DNA of 64,000 nucleotides from Erythrocercus mccallii. Taxonomy: Eukaryota > Chordata > Aves > Passeriformes > Dicruridae. The notes below the pieces were generated by a model, which was not told where the DNA came from, did no database searches, and was given only the letters and a program-made list of their open reading frames with translations. Below, in pieces: positions 12,644 through 25,500 of the stretch. Position 1 is the first letter of the stretch. Each line of letters starts with the position of its first letter. The translations under genes were made by a program, and so were the position numbers. The stretch lies in assembly GCA_013397435.1 (NCBI GenBank), contig VZRG01000293.1:540959-604958 (forward strand). The letters run 5' to 3'.

Positions 12644-15600
12644 CATGATGAATTTGTGAAGTCAGGGTCTTTTCTGATCTCTGTTATTTCTCTAGCCAGA
12701 GGGGTTTTCTTCTTGTGTGATTTATACAGAATAACTTTAGGTAATGTTACTATTGCTTTATTGTTACCTGACACACTTCAGTGAGGTTTTCTCCTGCTTT
12801 GATTAGTGAGAAAATGATTTTTTGGAGAAAAGCCCATGATAGTAGCCTTTCTAGTGGCAAAACTGATTTAAAGGAGGACCAAAAGAAGGAAGCAGTAGCA
12901 CGGAGAGGAATTTGAAATAACAGATCACTGCAGCCAGAACATTTGATGTGAAGAATTCTATTGTGTGGAAAAAGTTATAGAAATATATTGGTATGGTGGG
13001 AGTAGAAAGATCAAAATAAAGGAGTGAGTTATTAATTTTCTTCTCTACTATTTGTGTTTTTTCAGTGTGTATTTTAAATTCTGACAAGCAACTTCTTTAT
13101 TTCTATTATGGTATCAGCCAATCACTATGTTACTTCATATACAAGCGAGAATAAAATCACCTCCTTTTCCTATTGTTGGCTTATTAATATCACTATTCCT
13201 TGTGAAAAAGAAGAAATGTGTAGGAAGAAATATTTTTTCATCTTTTACTTGCATGATTACAATCTATAGCCATGTTCAACTGGCTCCAAGCTACAAGATA
13301 ATCATGTCTAGATAGAGTAAGATTCTTTAGGGAATTAGACTATGAGATAAAAAAATTCTCTGCAGACTAGAAAACATATTTAGTAAGAAAGATTTAAATT
13401 ACAAGTCTCTTCCATGCTACAGAGCATAACATCACAAACACTTTAAATCTGGAATTATGTTTTAAAAACCTTTAACACAATAAAGACCCATAGTGAGATT
13501 CAGCAGTGATAATGCAATGAATAACAAAGCTGAAGAAAATTCAACTGCTGATAAAATCATCAGGATGGGGCTATCTGTATTGAGGATAGAACAGGGCATG
13601 TGTGTGTGCTTTATATCTTCACTTAGCAAGTTCTGTTACATTCCATTTATGTTTCCTAGAGCTTTAAATTAAGAGTAGATTCCTTTAGAACTAGTAGGCT
13701 TTCCCATTTTAGTTTGCATGAGAGGATGAAGTTAGTTTTCAAAGAAGCAGTAGCCTATAAACTAACCTGCCAATATGTATTTATTGCCAATTTTGTCAGT
13801 TTGCTCTGTTGCAGAGGGATAGGTGCTATGATGCCAGATCCTGAAAGCTGAAGATGTGGCTGGCATTTTTAGGAGGCAAAGCTCGAAACAGATTTCTTGC
13901 CTGACTACACCATTGAGGCATATTTTTACCACAAGGGTTTTGAAGGATTTTTTTTCGATTTGCATTTGTCTCATCTCACATGTACTTCAGGTACCTTATG
14001 CACTGTCCTTGTCCCCCTGTGTGCACTGTTCATGCACACAGAGGTGCTCTCAGCAGTTCTTGTGGACCCTGCTGCCCCACGTTCCCAGGAGTGCTGGTCC
14101 CGGGCTGCTTTCAGAGCTGCCTTTAGGAGCAGCCCCTTGCTGTCTGCTTGCCTGTTGGGAGTGCTGTGCTCACTGCCTGTTACTCATAGGGCCTTTCTTA
14201 GCCACCCACAGGACTAAAATTCTTGCCAGGCTTTCAGCCTCCCTTTCTTGAAGACTCTGGAATCTTTTCCCTTCCCACTGTGGTCTGATCCTGTTTGTGA
14301 CTACTTCCAATGCTTCTGTCCCTTGCATCTCTCCTGCAGCCTCCCCATTCTGCATCAGACATACCCCACTTCCTCTGCTCTAAAACTACCAAGTATCTCT
14401 CTTCTACTAGAAGTATGCTGAAGAGAGGCTTTGCTATTGAGAGCTTTCTGACAAGAGCTTCCCAAAAACCCCCAAAGCAATTTTGCTGTCTATTTTCAGA
14501 TCCGTTAAAACCAGATGCTGCTAAAGGAAAGTATTGCAAAAAAAATAAACCTCTGTTGAGCTGCATCTAAAGCTCTTCCTGAGTATTTAGAAAGTTTTGT
14601 GAGGAGTAATTACTCCTTAAAGACCTTAGGAGATGGCTCTCTTTTTTTCCGTCTACACATAAACAGCAGCTAGCCCAGTGCCAGAGTAGCCTTCCTAGAG
14701 AGCAGCTTTATAAACAATCTCACGGGAGCCTTCCAGCAGTACACAGACAGACAGTGTGCTTTCCAAACTCCTTTCCTCAATGCTCAGCAGAACTGTGGTA
14801 GTAAAAAAACTGGGCCCTGCACAAATGGAGACTCTTCACCCCCACTTTTTTACACCAAAATGCTTCAAAATTCAGTCCGGCTTCAAAAATCTAAGGACAA
14901 CCCAATGCTCAGAATAATTAAAGTCTTTAAGAGTTTTTGTTCTGGTTCTTCAGAGTCTGCTATTTACTTTTATTTTTGTTAGTTTTGTCAGTTTAAAGGG
15001 GTTTTTTGTGTTGTTGTTCTGAGATTTTGTGTGGTTTGTGTGGTTTACTTGCTGGTTCATACTGGAAATTGTGAAAGTTAAAGTTCAGTTTCCCAGAAGA
15101 TTCTTACTTCAGCAAGTCAAATATTTATATGATGTCTCCTCTACTGTGTAATGACAGCATTCTATGCAGCATTTTTTAGTGATGAGGCACTCTGTAAGTG
15201 CCAGACTTGCGAAATCTGGAAAGATCTGAATTCTCATGTGTTTCATTACATGCTGTTTTTCACTTTTCCTGCTGAAGTGGTAAAATACTTGCTCTAGCTT
15301 GATGGGCTCCTCCCCAGACTTTAAAAAAAAAATGTTTGGGTGTGGAAAATGTCAGGTCTCCTGCAGCAAAGCTCATCTGCATTTTATTCTTCTGTTTTCT
15401 TACTTTATTAATGTTCCAAATCTATGACAAATCAGTTATTCACAAACATTTTTGAAGAACCAAACCATCACTAAGTCCAAGTGAGAAATTTTCTGCCACT
15501 TTTAATTGCTGATCAATATAGCTGCAATTTGTTTCTAAAGTATAATGTCTCTAATCATCTGCTTTCTGATCACACAAATACATTGCTGAATTTGAAGATT

Positions 15601-16076
15601 AATTTGTAACAAAAATAAGCTGATAAATAGGTAGGACAATTCCAAGTCAACTCCCTGCTCTGCACTGATTCCGTGTAACTTCTAGAGCAGATATATATAT
15701 CTAGATGCAAAAAAAAAGGGCATTGTTTGGGACACTGTCACCCAACAGAATTCATAGCTTCAAGACACCCACACAAAGCTAAAAGGACAGAGGGAAAAGA
15801 ATTTGACTTCAAAGCTTGGGCTTAAGGTCAGACTTCCATCACCCAGGACAGGACCCCTGGCACCTGGTAGCACATCACATTTTCACATTCATGCACATTT
15901 CAACTCCCTAATTTAATGAGTAATGGCTTATTATAAGCAAGGTGGAGCAGCTTGTGAGAACTGGGACCCTAGTCTGGCATGCCCTTGTGTGGGTCTGATT
16001 TTCTGAGTCAGTGAAGTTTTCAGCCTGTTAGTTGCTGATTTCTTCTTCCCTTGAGAGAATTCATTCCTTTCAAGGA

Positions 16077-16344
16077 TGGTGAATGTAAACAATGTAAACA
16101 AGTTTTCTATTCTTTATAACACTTCTGAGTTCTCATAACAACTCTCTCACAGGTGTTGTTTCTATTATTTAACCAATGAAGAGAAGTGTTGTCTTTACTG
16201 ACCAATCATACGGTTCCTTAGTGCAGCAGGTTATAAAAAGACTGTGCCAAATTGTAAATAAAGCCTTTCTGATCTTTCTTCTACTGGAGTCAAGCTCTTC
16301 ATTTCGTGTTCAACAGCAACACACTTGGTGTAGGAAAAATGGGC
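16077..16344 (+). mobile_element. ERV LTR with following primer-binding-site-like stretch
   Basis: The block has LTR promoter architecture in order: CCAAT motifs at about 16172 and 16202, a TATA box (TTATAAAAAG, 16231-16240) and a polyadenylation signal (AATAAA, 16257-16262). A U5-like end closes near ...CAACA (16315) or ...CAACACA (16323). Two to ten bases later, TGGTGT begins at 16326. A TGG start and the bases after it resemble the tRNA-Leu primer-binding site of ERV-L type elements, with several mismatches. No gag-like reading frame follows, so at most an LTR plus a short leader survives. The start at 16077 (TGGTGAATG) is a guess and no target duplication was found. Confidence 0.6.
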
Positions 16345-17974
16345 AATGGGGCGAAGCAAGGTTTGGATCTGAGGCTTACGTGTCCTGCTTTATCAGAGTA
16401 GAGTGAAAAGGAACTGCAAAGTGGAGCCACCTTTTACCTGCAGCTTTGGGCTCTGTGAGAGTCAGGATCTCCCTACAGTTCTCACTGGTAGGCAGGTCAT
16501 TCATCAGTCTGGAATCACAGAGGATCTCTAGACAGCTAGGACATGCATTTCACAGTGCTGGACAAACTATCCCAAAAAATCTCTTGGGAGTTAAGAGTCT
16601 TTATGGATGAAAATGCAGCAGGGACCTAAGGCAGCAGCTCTGAGGAATCAGATTTTCAAGAGAAGTCTGCAGTCTTAAATCCTTGCCCAGCTCTGTGCCT
16701 CATTCTTTTTGTTCCACAGAATACTACTCGCTGCTTCATTTGGGGAAAATCAAGGGACACTATCTCTTTGTGGTGAATACAGTGTTCTAAATGATGCACA
16801 GTTCACAGTATAAATGCAAAATCCAGGCTTATACAGAAAATAGCTCTTATTCTATAAAATTATCATATAAGGATCACTTAGAACACAGATATAAAGAGTT
16901 TAATAGGCAACAACTTTACCAAAGTATTTGCAATATAGATTAAAAAAATGTTTTCAAAAAGTATACAAAATAAAATTCTTTTGCAGTATTATTTTAAAAT
17001 TAAGGTTTTCAAAGTCACTTTGGAAATTAGTTACTGATTTGCCACTCAAATTCTGTTTCCTTTATACTGCCCTGAAGAGCTCCATTGTGAAATTCTAAAA
17101 ATTAGCATTCTCTATTAGTAAAAAAGTAAAAAAGATGATTTCACAGACAGGAATTGGAAATACCAGTGGTATCCTACTCAACAGATTCAGAGTTTCTTAT
17201 GTTAACTCCCTTGGTGTCAACAGCCTACTCTGTGTCAGCAGTGAGCACTGGGTGGGAACACGTTCCCATGGGACAGGAACATTCTGGGGAAATTCAGAGT
17301 CACTGATGCTTTAATTTATTTACAACTTACCAACAGACATTCAATAAATTTTAACATATATTAAATGGATGTTTGATTAATAAAGCAATCAGATTTACTG
17401 AAATTTGGTGTAAACTTGCTAAAAATACACTCAGTGTATCAAATTAAATAACAGAAGCCCTAAAAATCAATAAGACTATTTATTTCCAATTCTACTTTAT
17501 AATAGCAGTAGTACCATCAGTGCAGAACATTTCTTAGGATTAATGTCCTGCTGTCTTTGGGGTGTGCTTTGCTTGTTGGGTTTCCATCAAGAACAGCTGG
17601 CACAACAACTGTTGGGCACTACTGGATGATATGTAATATCACTACCATTGAGCTCAGGTATCCAGCTGGGATCCAACTTTTCAGTATGTAGAATTATCAT
17701 TGCTAAATTTGCCAAATAGTTAGAACTTAGTTTTATTTATGATTTTTAAATATTTTTTAATGAGGGAGAAGAGTATCTTTGGTCAAACCTGCAAGTAGGT
17801 TTAAGCAACTATTTCTAAAAAGACATGGCTGTGCTCACTTCCGTTACTGTGGCTTTGGATACAATTGAAAATTGGGAGAATGTTGCCTTGTTCTTTTACA
17901 ATTCTTCTTAGCCTTCTGAAATGTTTACATACTTGGAGTTAGATTCTCATGGATTCCTCATAAACAACTATAAT

Positions 17975-18176
17975 TGTTGACATTCCTTCTGGTAGGAACA
18001 TTGATGGACTGTAGTTTGACCAGTGTGGTTGAAGAGGTTAAACTCATTATCCAATCTGGTCTCATTTCTAAAACTGTATATATACAAGTAAAAATTAAAT
18101 CTTGAGTCTTTCCCACTCGGACATCTGCACTGTGTCTGTGTCTTTATTTGTGTGGGTAGTGCAACAGTAGTAGCAC
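17975..18176 (+). mobile_element. Tentative short LTR-like element
   Basis: The segment starts TGTTGACATTCC, has a TATA-like stretch (TATATATACAAG) near 18076, an ATTAAA polyadenylation-like signal near 18094, and ends ...GTGCAACA near 18176. The TG...CA ends and this spacing fit a small avian LTR. There are no target duplications and no primer-binding site, so this is a weak call. The alternative is ordinary intron sequence. Confidence 0.35.
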
Positions 18177-19395
18177 CACAGTCAGGTTGTGAAGGACTCA
18201 TTCCTTAAAGCTGACAAATTTTGCTGGGGATAAAAAGACTTAAGTTCACTTCAAGGTCTTGGGTCATTATTCTTTGGGAAGGGAGAGAAAGTGAGCTCAT
18301 CAATCAAGGAGACCCACAGCTGGATACAGTATTTTAGGGCAGTTGCTGGTGAACTGTTTGTAGAGAGCTTTTGTAAATATGTACACAAATAGGGGCACTG
18401 GGGAAGACTGTGGTGACCTATCTGCTTCTCTCCTTGTGCAATACTGTGAGCGTGGGGAGGAATCTGAAAGCGATTTGTAATTAACTCAGAGGCTGTTTGT
18501 TAATTGCACTTCATCTGTCCCTCAGGTCTGTGTTTATGTGACTTTGGGAGCACCCTAGGAGGATAGCTGAGGGCAAAACCTAGCTCAGGGTGAGCATGCA
18601 TGGAACTTGTTTAAATGATTGGTTTGAGGCAGAAGTTAGAAGAGCACAGTTGTCAATTTATGTGTTTATGGAGTAGGCATTGAATCCAATGGGGTTTATC
18701 ATTAACTAGACCGAACATGAATAATACTGTAAAAAAACTGCAAGAGGTTCTAACAACAAGTGAATCTCTTCTTTTCAATTTTTTTCAAGATTCTAATTGG
18801 AATGCACATCTCAGAGAACATTGCCTAGTAACATAAACCAGTGATGGCTTTTCCTGTGAAACTAGTGCAGCTGTAGCAGTGTATTTTGAAGTGTGACTTT
18901 GTTGGCTCACTGTCACTGTGAGTTGTTAAATATGACCATTTAGAGACCTTATGTGGAACTTTGAGTGCTGCTAACATTTAAAAGCTGATAGAATAAAATA
19001 ATTCACTTAGAAATACAGAGCAAGCCACAGAGCTGATAATAGAACTGCCTTTGTTTAAATGTTCTACATTAGACAAATTTGTCTTAATAATGTCTTCTGA
19101 AGCTTACCTTATCTTTCATTTTGAAAAATAAACAGCCCAAACCATTGTTCTCTGCTAACAGCAGATGACAATTAACCAGAAAACCTTTGATTTGGAATTG
19201 TCTCTGACGTTTCAAGACAATATTTGACAGATGAACAGGAAATTGAATTTTTATATGATACCAGTTTATGTTCAGTATTGATGTGATACATTCATTGGAA
19301 AGAAGCTGAAGAGAATAAGAACTGTTTAATACTATAAATTAAGTGTAAGTATTAAATACTCTGTCTGAATACCAGTCTTATCTTTGCCCTGACAG

Positions 19396-19511
19396 GTTGA
19401 TAATGTACGGCTTTGTGAAGGCCATGGTACATATTGGCCAATTAAAGCAATGGGAATTCCACTTCACTGACTGTTTATTTTTTGGATCACTGATGTCTGC
19501 CACAGATCCAG
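19396..19511 (+). CDS. SLC9A9: SLC9A9 (NHE9) coding exon, ending at SATDP
   Basis: This exon encodes a membrane part of the endosomal Na+(K+)/H+ exchanger NHE9, which lets protons leave late and recycling endosomes in exchange for cations and so tunes luminal pH. The acceptor is TTTGCCCTGACAG and the donor is G|GTAACC. The exon begins with the last base of a Gly codon, carries 38 full codons and ends with one base of the next. The peptide starts LIMYGFVKAMVH, continues with a loop (GQLKQWEFHFTD), and finishes with CLFFGSLMSATDP, the start of the TM4 unwound region in the CPA1 fold. It aligns without gaps to human residues of about 179-216; differences sit mainly in the loop. The paralogues NHE6 and NHE7 share the fold, but the downstream exons point to NHE9. 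Confidence 0.95.
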
Positions 19512-22500
19512 GTAACCATTTCTAATAAATCACTTTTTCAAAAGTCAGAAGAATAAATAAGAACTGTATGTTCCATAGAAATGTTCAAAGTCTCTGTTCT
19601 TGTTTTTTTTCTTTCCTTAGCTGTTAAATATCTGATATTCTGATAATCATTAGTCAATCAAATCAAAGTCAGCTCCAGAGGTCCCTTGTAGTTTTTTAGT
19701 AGCTGGTTGTCCTAGGTTGAGATCACAAACTTTATAATTGAGGTTGCTGAAAAGATTGGGAAAATGTTCTCCGATGTTCAGGACACCACCTGTTGCTTGC
19801 TGATATGAGAACTGCTGTAAGCTGGAGCCTCACAGATAATAATCACAATCCACATCTGACCTAACCCAATTTAAAGATACGGGGAATGGAGCGTTCAGAT
19901 TTGGCCATAGAAATACTGTTTATATCATATCAAGGAAGTGTTCATGATAAACACAACTCTAAAAAATCAGATACCAAGAAATTGACTTGAATTTCCAGAT
20001 GTGAGAGTTAAAGCCCAAAGTTACAGTAAATGGCAAAGTCTGGGAAGCAGACTCCGTCAATTTTGGAATCACAGAATCATTTAGATTAGGAGGGATGTCT
20101 GGAGGTCTTCTAGTTCAACCTTCTAATTAAAGGAGTCTAATCTCAAAGTTTGCCTAGGTTTCATAGATTTGTCCAGGTTTTGTTATGTTGAAAATGTCAA
20201 TAAGTGTACTCAGATATTAAAAGAAAAATATTGCTATTTGCAACTGTGGGAACACAGTAAAGGAGAAGATGAACAGATTTTTTTTAGGGTTTGTCTACTA
20301 AGACAAAGTACAAATTCTACAAGGGTATGTTGGACTTTTGCAAAATTTTCAGTTGAGCTGTTAAATGAGACAGAACAGAAAACATTTTTGATGCATATGA
20401 AATGCTGCATTAGTGTAAAAAACTACCCTTGAGAAGCTTCTCTGAGAAACTTAGGAATAAAGCTTTCAAATTCCTGGCTTTTAAAAGACATGAAAAAAAC
20501 CAATACTGTTCTACAACTTTTTTCTAGTCTTTAAATGGAGTCTCAATATTTAACAAAAGATTTTGGGCTTGTGATTTATCATTCCGACAGCTTAAAAGTA
20601 TGGTGTAAAACAATTTATTTCCACAAAACCAGTTGCGAGATTACTGTAAAAGCTGCATCAAATTGTTATTCTCAAATTAATCCACACATCCAATATGCTA
20701 CCACTTCTTAGATCACCCAGCTGTATTAATAAGATTCAGCACATGGCTGAAGCCTGTCCTCAGAGCACAAGAAAAACACAGAAGCTGGAAGCACAAGGAA
20801 AACCTAGGAAAATAAACTGCTTATGGAATAAAAGTGTCCTTACATTTTTCAAGTATATTTCTTGATACTGCTACAAATAGGGTTTTGCAGCTGGCTTAGT
20901 TTCTTTTCCCATTTTCCAATCCAAGACTATTTAGTTTCACAAATGTTGACTTATGACGAGTAATGTGTAAGACAAATGCATTGATTTTGATTATAAGGGT
21001 ATTAAATCACCACTGATTAATCTGTAACAATCAAGAGGGGAAAAAATCAACAAAACAGAAGATCCTCTTGCAGTGTAAGGAATAACTTACAAGGATTACT
21101 TTTCCCAGTTTTAAACGGGCTTAAAAAGTGAAAGCTGAAGTTGAGAAAACTATTTTTAGTCTGACAAACTGTAATTGATTAATATTGTTTCTAATTACCT
21201 CTCTACATCCAAGAGTTTTTTAATGTTCAGTCTTGCTCCCTCTGCTATCAATTCACAATATTCTAGACTGTTTCATGTGTTCACTAATCTTATCCACAAA
21301 TTTCAACCCCAAAGACTTAAGAGAATTTTGAATTAAGTTTTTCATTAATTAAATGGTTGACACTGCTGAAAATATTTCATTGTGTAGTAGGATTTGCTAG
21401 TGAATTATAATTTCAAGCATATAAAAAGCTCACTGGCATTCCAAAATTAGTTAAAATATGGTTCTAGAGGACTGATACATATTGGACATAAAATAATCAG
21501 TATAAAGATTTTATCTGTGATAAATAGGGTTCATTTTGGGGTTTTTTTAGAAATCTTCGGTAAAATGTTGTTAGTGTTATCAACAATAAATTAGTCTTAA
21601 GATGAAATAATAAATTTCTGTCAGATTTGCTACATGATTTTTCATTTAATTCTTCACTGTGCAGGATTAAAAACTCATTTCAAAAACAGATTTAATTTCC
21701 CTTGGCTATGGAAAGCAATTAAGTCTCAAAAGATGCTAAAAACTGATCTGTTGACTTGACAGAAGTTGGTTTGATTGAGCTCCTTATGTGAGATAGTAAA
21801 GATGACTGGTATGTGTTTACATTTTAAATAAATACTTTTACTGTCAGGGCAGTAAGCAAACATATGCCAGGTAAAATTTTCTAATATTGTTAAGAAGGAA
21901 ATAATATCACAGCACTCTGTAGGTTTTCATTTTGAAGTTTATCTGAAGATTTTTAATCTAGATATCTTAGCATTAAAATAATTCAGAAGAATTGCTCTTA
22001 TATGCTGTGTGTTCTCTTACATAGAAAACTAGCACTTGAACCAAGATTAAGAAATTAATGATTGGATATACCTTGGACTGTGTTTTGCATTATACACAGT
22101 GATCCTTAAATATCAACAATTCTTTGTGATGCCTCAAAAAACTTTCATGTCTCTAGAAAGGACAGTTAGAAACTTCAGGGACAAAACAAAGTTACTCTTC
22201 ACCAGATAATTTGTCTGACAGAGAACATCTCCTTCCAATAAATTATCATTTTCAGTAGAGAAAGTTTCTCATTTTAGGACTTCAGGTGAAGTTAATTTTT
22301 AAGAAATAGAATTTTAAAATTCCCAAATTATCCCTTCATTATTTTTTGATTTAAAACATGAGACCAGAATTTACATTTATTCTGATTTATTCTGATCAAT
22401 AGCCATAATTTATCACATTGTCAAGGAAATCCTATCTTATTGTTTCATCTGCATAAAAGAGCACAGATTTCCCTGTTTCACTGCTATTCCTTGTATTAGT

Positions 22501-25500
22501 GTTGGGATTTGGTTTCTAAAGTCCTCTGGGGTGTTTTGGTGTGATCCCTTCAAAGGCGACAGACAGGGCAGTTCCTCTCCTCCAGGGCAGCAGAGGGAGC
22601 CAGGAGCAGGTGCTGGTGTGGAGCCCCAGCTCTGGGGGGCTCACAGAGACCTGCGAGGTGAAACTGCACCTTAGGGTGCCCAGCTGCCCTCTGGGACTGC
22701 CAGGCAGCCTCAGCAACCGGCCCAGCTGCAGGGTGCTCTATAGAATAATGAGCAGAGCAGACCTGGCACAGGGATGCAGTGATGGCACCTCTGCCCCAGC
22801 CACCAAAAATACACGAACAGTGCAACTCTGGCAGTCTCCAGGACTGCTGCTGTTAACACGTTCTGGGCAATGACCTGCCCGTCCAAAGACATTTCGCATA
22901 CCTTTAGCCCTTCCTTTTGTTTATTTTTTCTAATTTCTGACATTTCAAGTATAGAAAACAGATTTACCCTCACAGGGTTTGCTGAGGCACAGCTCTTTCT
23001 GAGCTATATGAACTCCCTTACCTTTGGTCACATTGACAATCACAAGGCTCTTCCCCATTTGGAGTTACTATGGTTACAGCTGAACTAGAGCTGTGGGTTG
23101 CACTGCTCTTGTTATTGATAAAATTGGATATTTATCAGAAAGAGCAGTTTCTGTTTCTCATAAAATCAAAGGATTTTGCATTAAGAAGCATAATGTATAA
23201 ATACAAGGTAATGCATTTCAAACATTCATTATGTAAGACTGTTTATAAATGTGGTTTTAATTACAATATGTCTGTTCTCTTCATATTCACCACTGAATGA
23301 ATCTGTTAGTGTTGTGACATTAATAGGGAAAGGAGTCTATAATTCAAATTGGAATCTTTATTTTTAGACAAAATCAATCATAAATAAAAGTTAGATTTCT
23401 CTAATCTTATTTTCTTCCCATTTGATATTGTACTTCTAAAAGAATTTAGGCCTGTGAGCTATGAAAGATATTAACAGTTCTAACCAGAAGACTGAGGTAC
23501 AATAATACCTGTGCTTCATAAAATGGTGTAAATTATTGTTTCCCTATTCTTTTAAAAGTAACAGCAAAGTAGCATTGCATACAGCTAGCATAGGGATTGT
23601 TGTAGTTTGGTGATATTTCAGTTATATATACGTTTTACAGGTATCTATAATTAGCCAATTTCTTTCTACATTTGTCAAAAGAAACCTTTCACAAACCAGC
23701 TCCACAAACACTTCTTATAACTTGGATACAACTGAAATCATCTTGGGCTTAGCTTGTGACAGATGTTACCTCAGCCCATGAAGTCAAGGAAGAAGTGAAT
23801 CAGACTTCTGTTGGCATAAATACTGTGAAAATTTTAGATGCCTCACTATTTCCTGCTTCCCATCACTGAATTTTTAACTGAAGTTCACAACCCTTTCTGA
23901 GTCAGCAGCTCTGGTTTATGTTATTTCTGTTGATGTCAGTTTTCTGCTGCCACAAGAGGTGTTAGTGCTCCTCCAATGACCTGTCCTTCCAGCCAGTTCC
24001 TTACCTGCCTCTATTTCTGTTCTTATATGCTTGCATTGAAATAAGAGGTGCTGTGTACTTTAATGAAAAGTAGTTTGGTATTTTTATAATACATATTGTA
24101 TCTAATGAATTATACAAGTCTTTGAGTAGTTACCACACAAAAACCAAGCCCTACTCCCTGTTCTTCAGCAGTGCCTTCAGAAAGCCAAGGGCCAAGGTGA
24201 CTGCAGTGCAGCATCTACAATCTTTACGTAGATATCAAAGTTCTCACAGACTAGATTTGTTACTGTGGTATGGGATTATTTTTAAATTACTTCCCTTGAG
24301 TTTTAAAGTCATCCATTAGACAAAATATGATGTGACTTTGTTGAACATGATGACTATTCCTAGAGCATTATTCTATCCAGAGGTAACTTAAATTCACTTT
24401 CTTCCATAGCAGAGTATCACATCCCTTTTGATGTGTCCATTCTGACCTATTCCCGTAGATTCTCATAATTAATGAAGGCAAATGTGATTGTGGGGAAGTG
24501 TGTAGATAGGGTTGGGCAAAAGAAGGTGAAAATGTTTTCTGGAACTCTTAAACAGGGTGGATGTGCTTAAGATCCTGCAGATCTCTGTTCTTGTGCAGAT
24601 ACTATTTATAATTTTCATTAATGACTTGGCTGACTCAACAGAGGGTGTTTCTTTACTGTACAATATTTAGCTGAAAGGAGATTGCAAACACTTTGAAAGG
24701 CATGGTTAGACCTCCACATAATTCCTACAATGATTTAAAATAGGCAAGGGTAAATGCTACACTTGGAAAAAAAATCATCTTCATGGATAACAGATAAGAA
24801 GTGAGCATTCACTTCTAAAAACAATTTCAAGTTTACAGCCTATGAAAATGAGTAATCAGTACCAATACATAGCAAAAATAAAAGGAACACAGGATTTATT
24901 AACGTGTTCTACAGCATTTTTCATTCTATTTCTTGACTGCAAGTGTCAACTACATTACTGAGATCTGGTTTTAGGCACTGTGTTTCAGGAAAGATATGAG
25001 CTGATTAGAGGGCAAGAAAACATTACTAAAAGGAGGGGACTGAAAGAAGTAAGTCATTTTAGGGAGGAGATGTCTGAAATGAGTCTTTGAATAGACAAAT
25101 TCTGCTGAAAGAAAATCAGAATAAATATGACAAATTTTTTGTCTCTCATTAGACTGGGAATGGAAATTGCAGACTTGAAAAGCAGGAGGGGAGATTTGGG
25201 TTAGACATGATTCAGGAATAATTGCATTTATAAATTGTATGAATACTGAAGAGCAAGTTAGACTCCTTTGGGATTTGTGGAACCAGCGTCACTTCAGTTC
25301 TCTGAAAACAAATCAGATAAATATCTGTCAGCAGGGGCAGGGCTGAAGCTTTCTCTGCCTTGGACCAGACAAGCAGAGGGACAGAGCAGAGACCAGGACC
25401 CTTCAGTCAGGGACAGGTGAAGAAGATCCAATAACCTTCCCTGGAAATGGGAAAACATTTGAAATGGAACATACTTTCTGAGAACTGGGTGAACTGGGGA

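Larger units (their letters stand above)
520..19395 (+). other. SLC9A9: Upstream intron of SLC9A9 (partial, more than 18.8 kb)
   Basis: This is everything sequenced before the first recognisable exon. I looked for the preceding NHE9 coding segment (the stretch around human residues 140-178, with the GYSLKK motif) and did not find it. It therefore lies upstream of the window or, less likely, in the 11836-12643 gap. The region is AT-rich unique-looking sequence with a (TA)n tract, a minus-strand LTR at 4327-5207, an LTR near 16077-16323 and a tentative one near 17975-18176. GC-richer patches without a recognised identity lie around 3470-3730 and 13990-14250. The stretches 5208-6690, 7950-11835 and 12644-13980 show nothing I can name. 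Confidence 0.75.

Noticed and set aside
11732..12774. Very long reading frames of about 270-330 codons on both strands
   Set aside because: They consist almost wholly of undetermined bases in the 11836-12643 gap.
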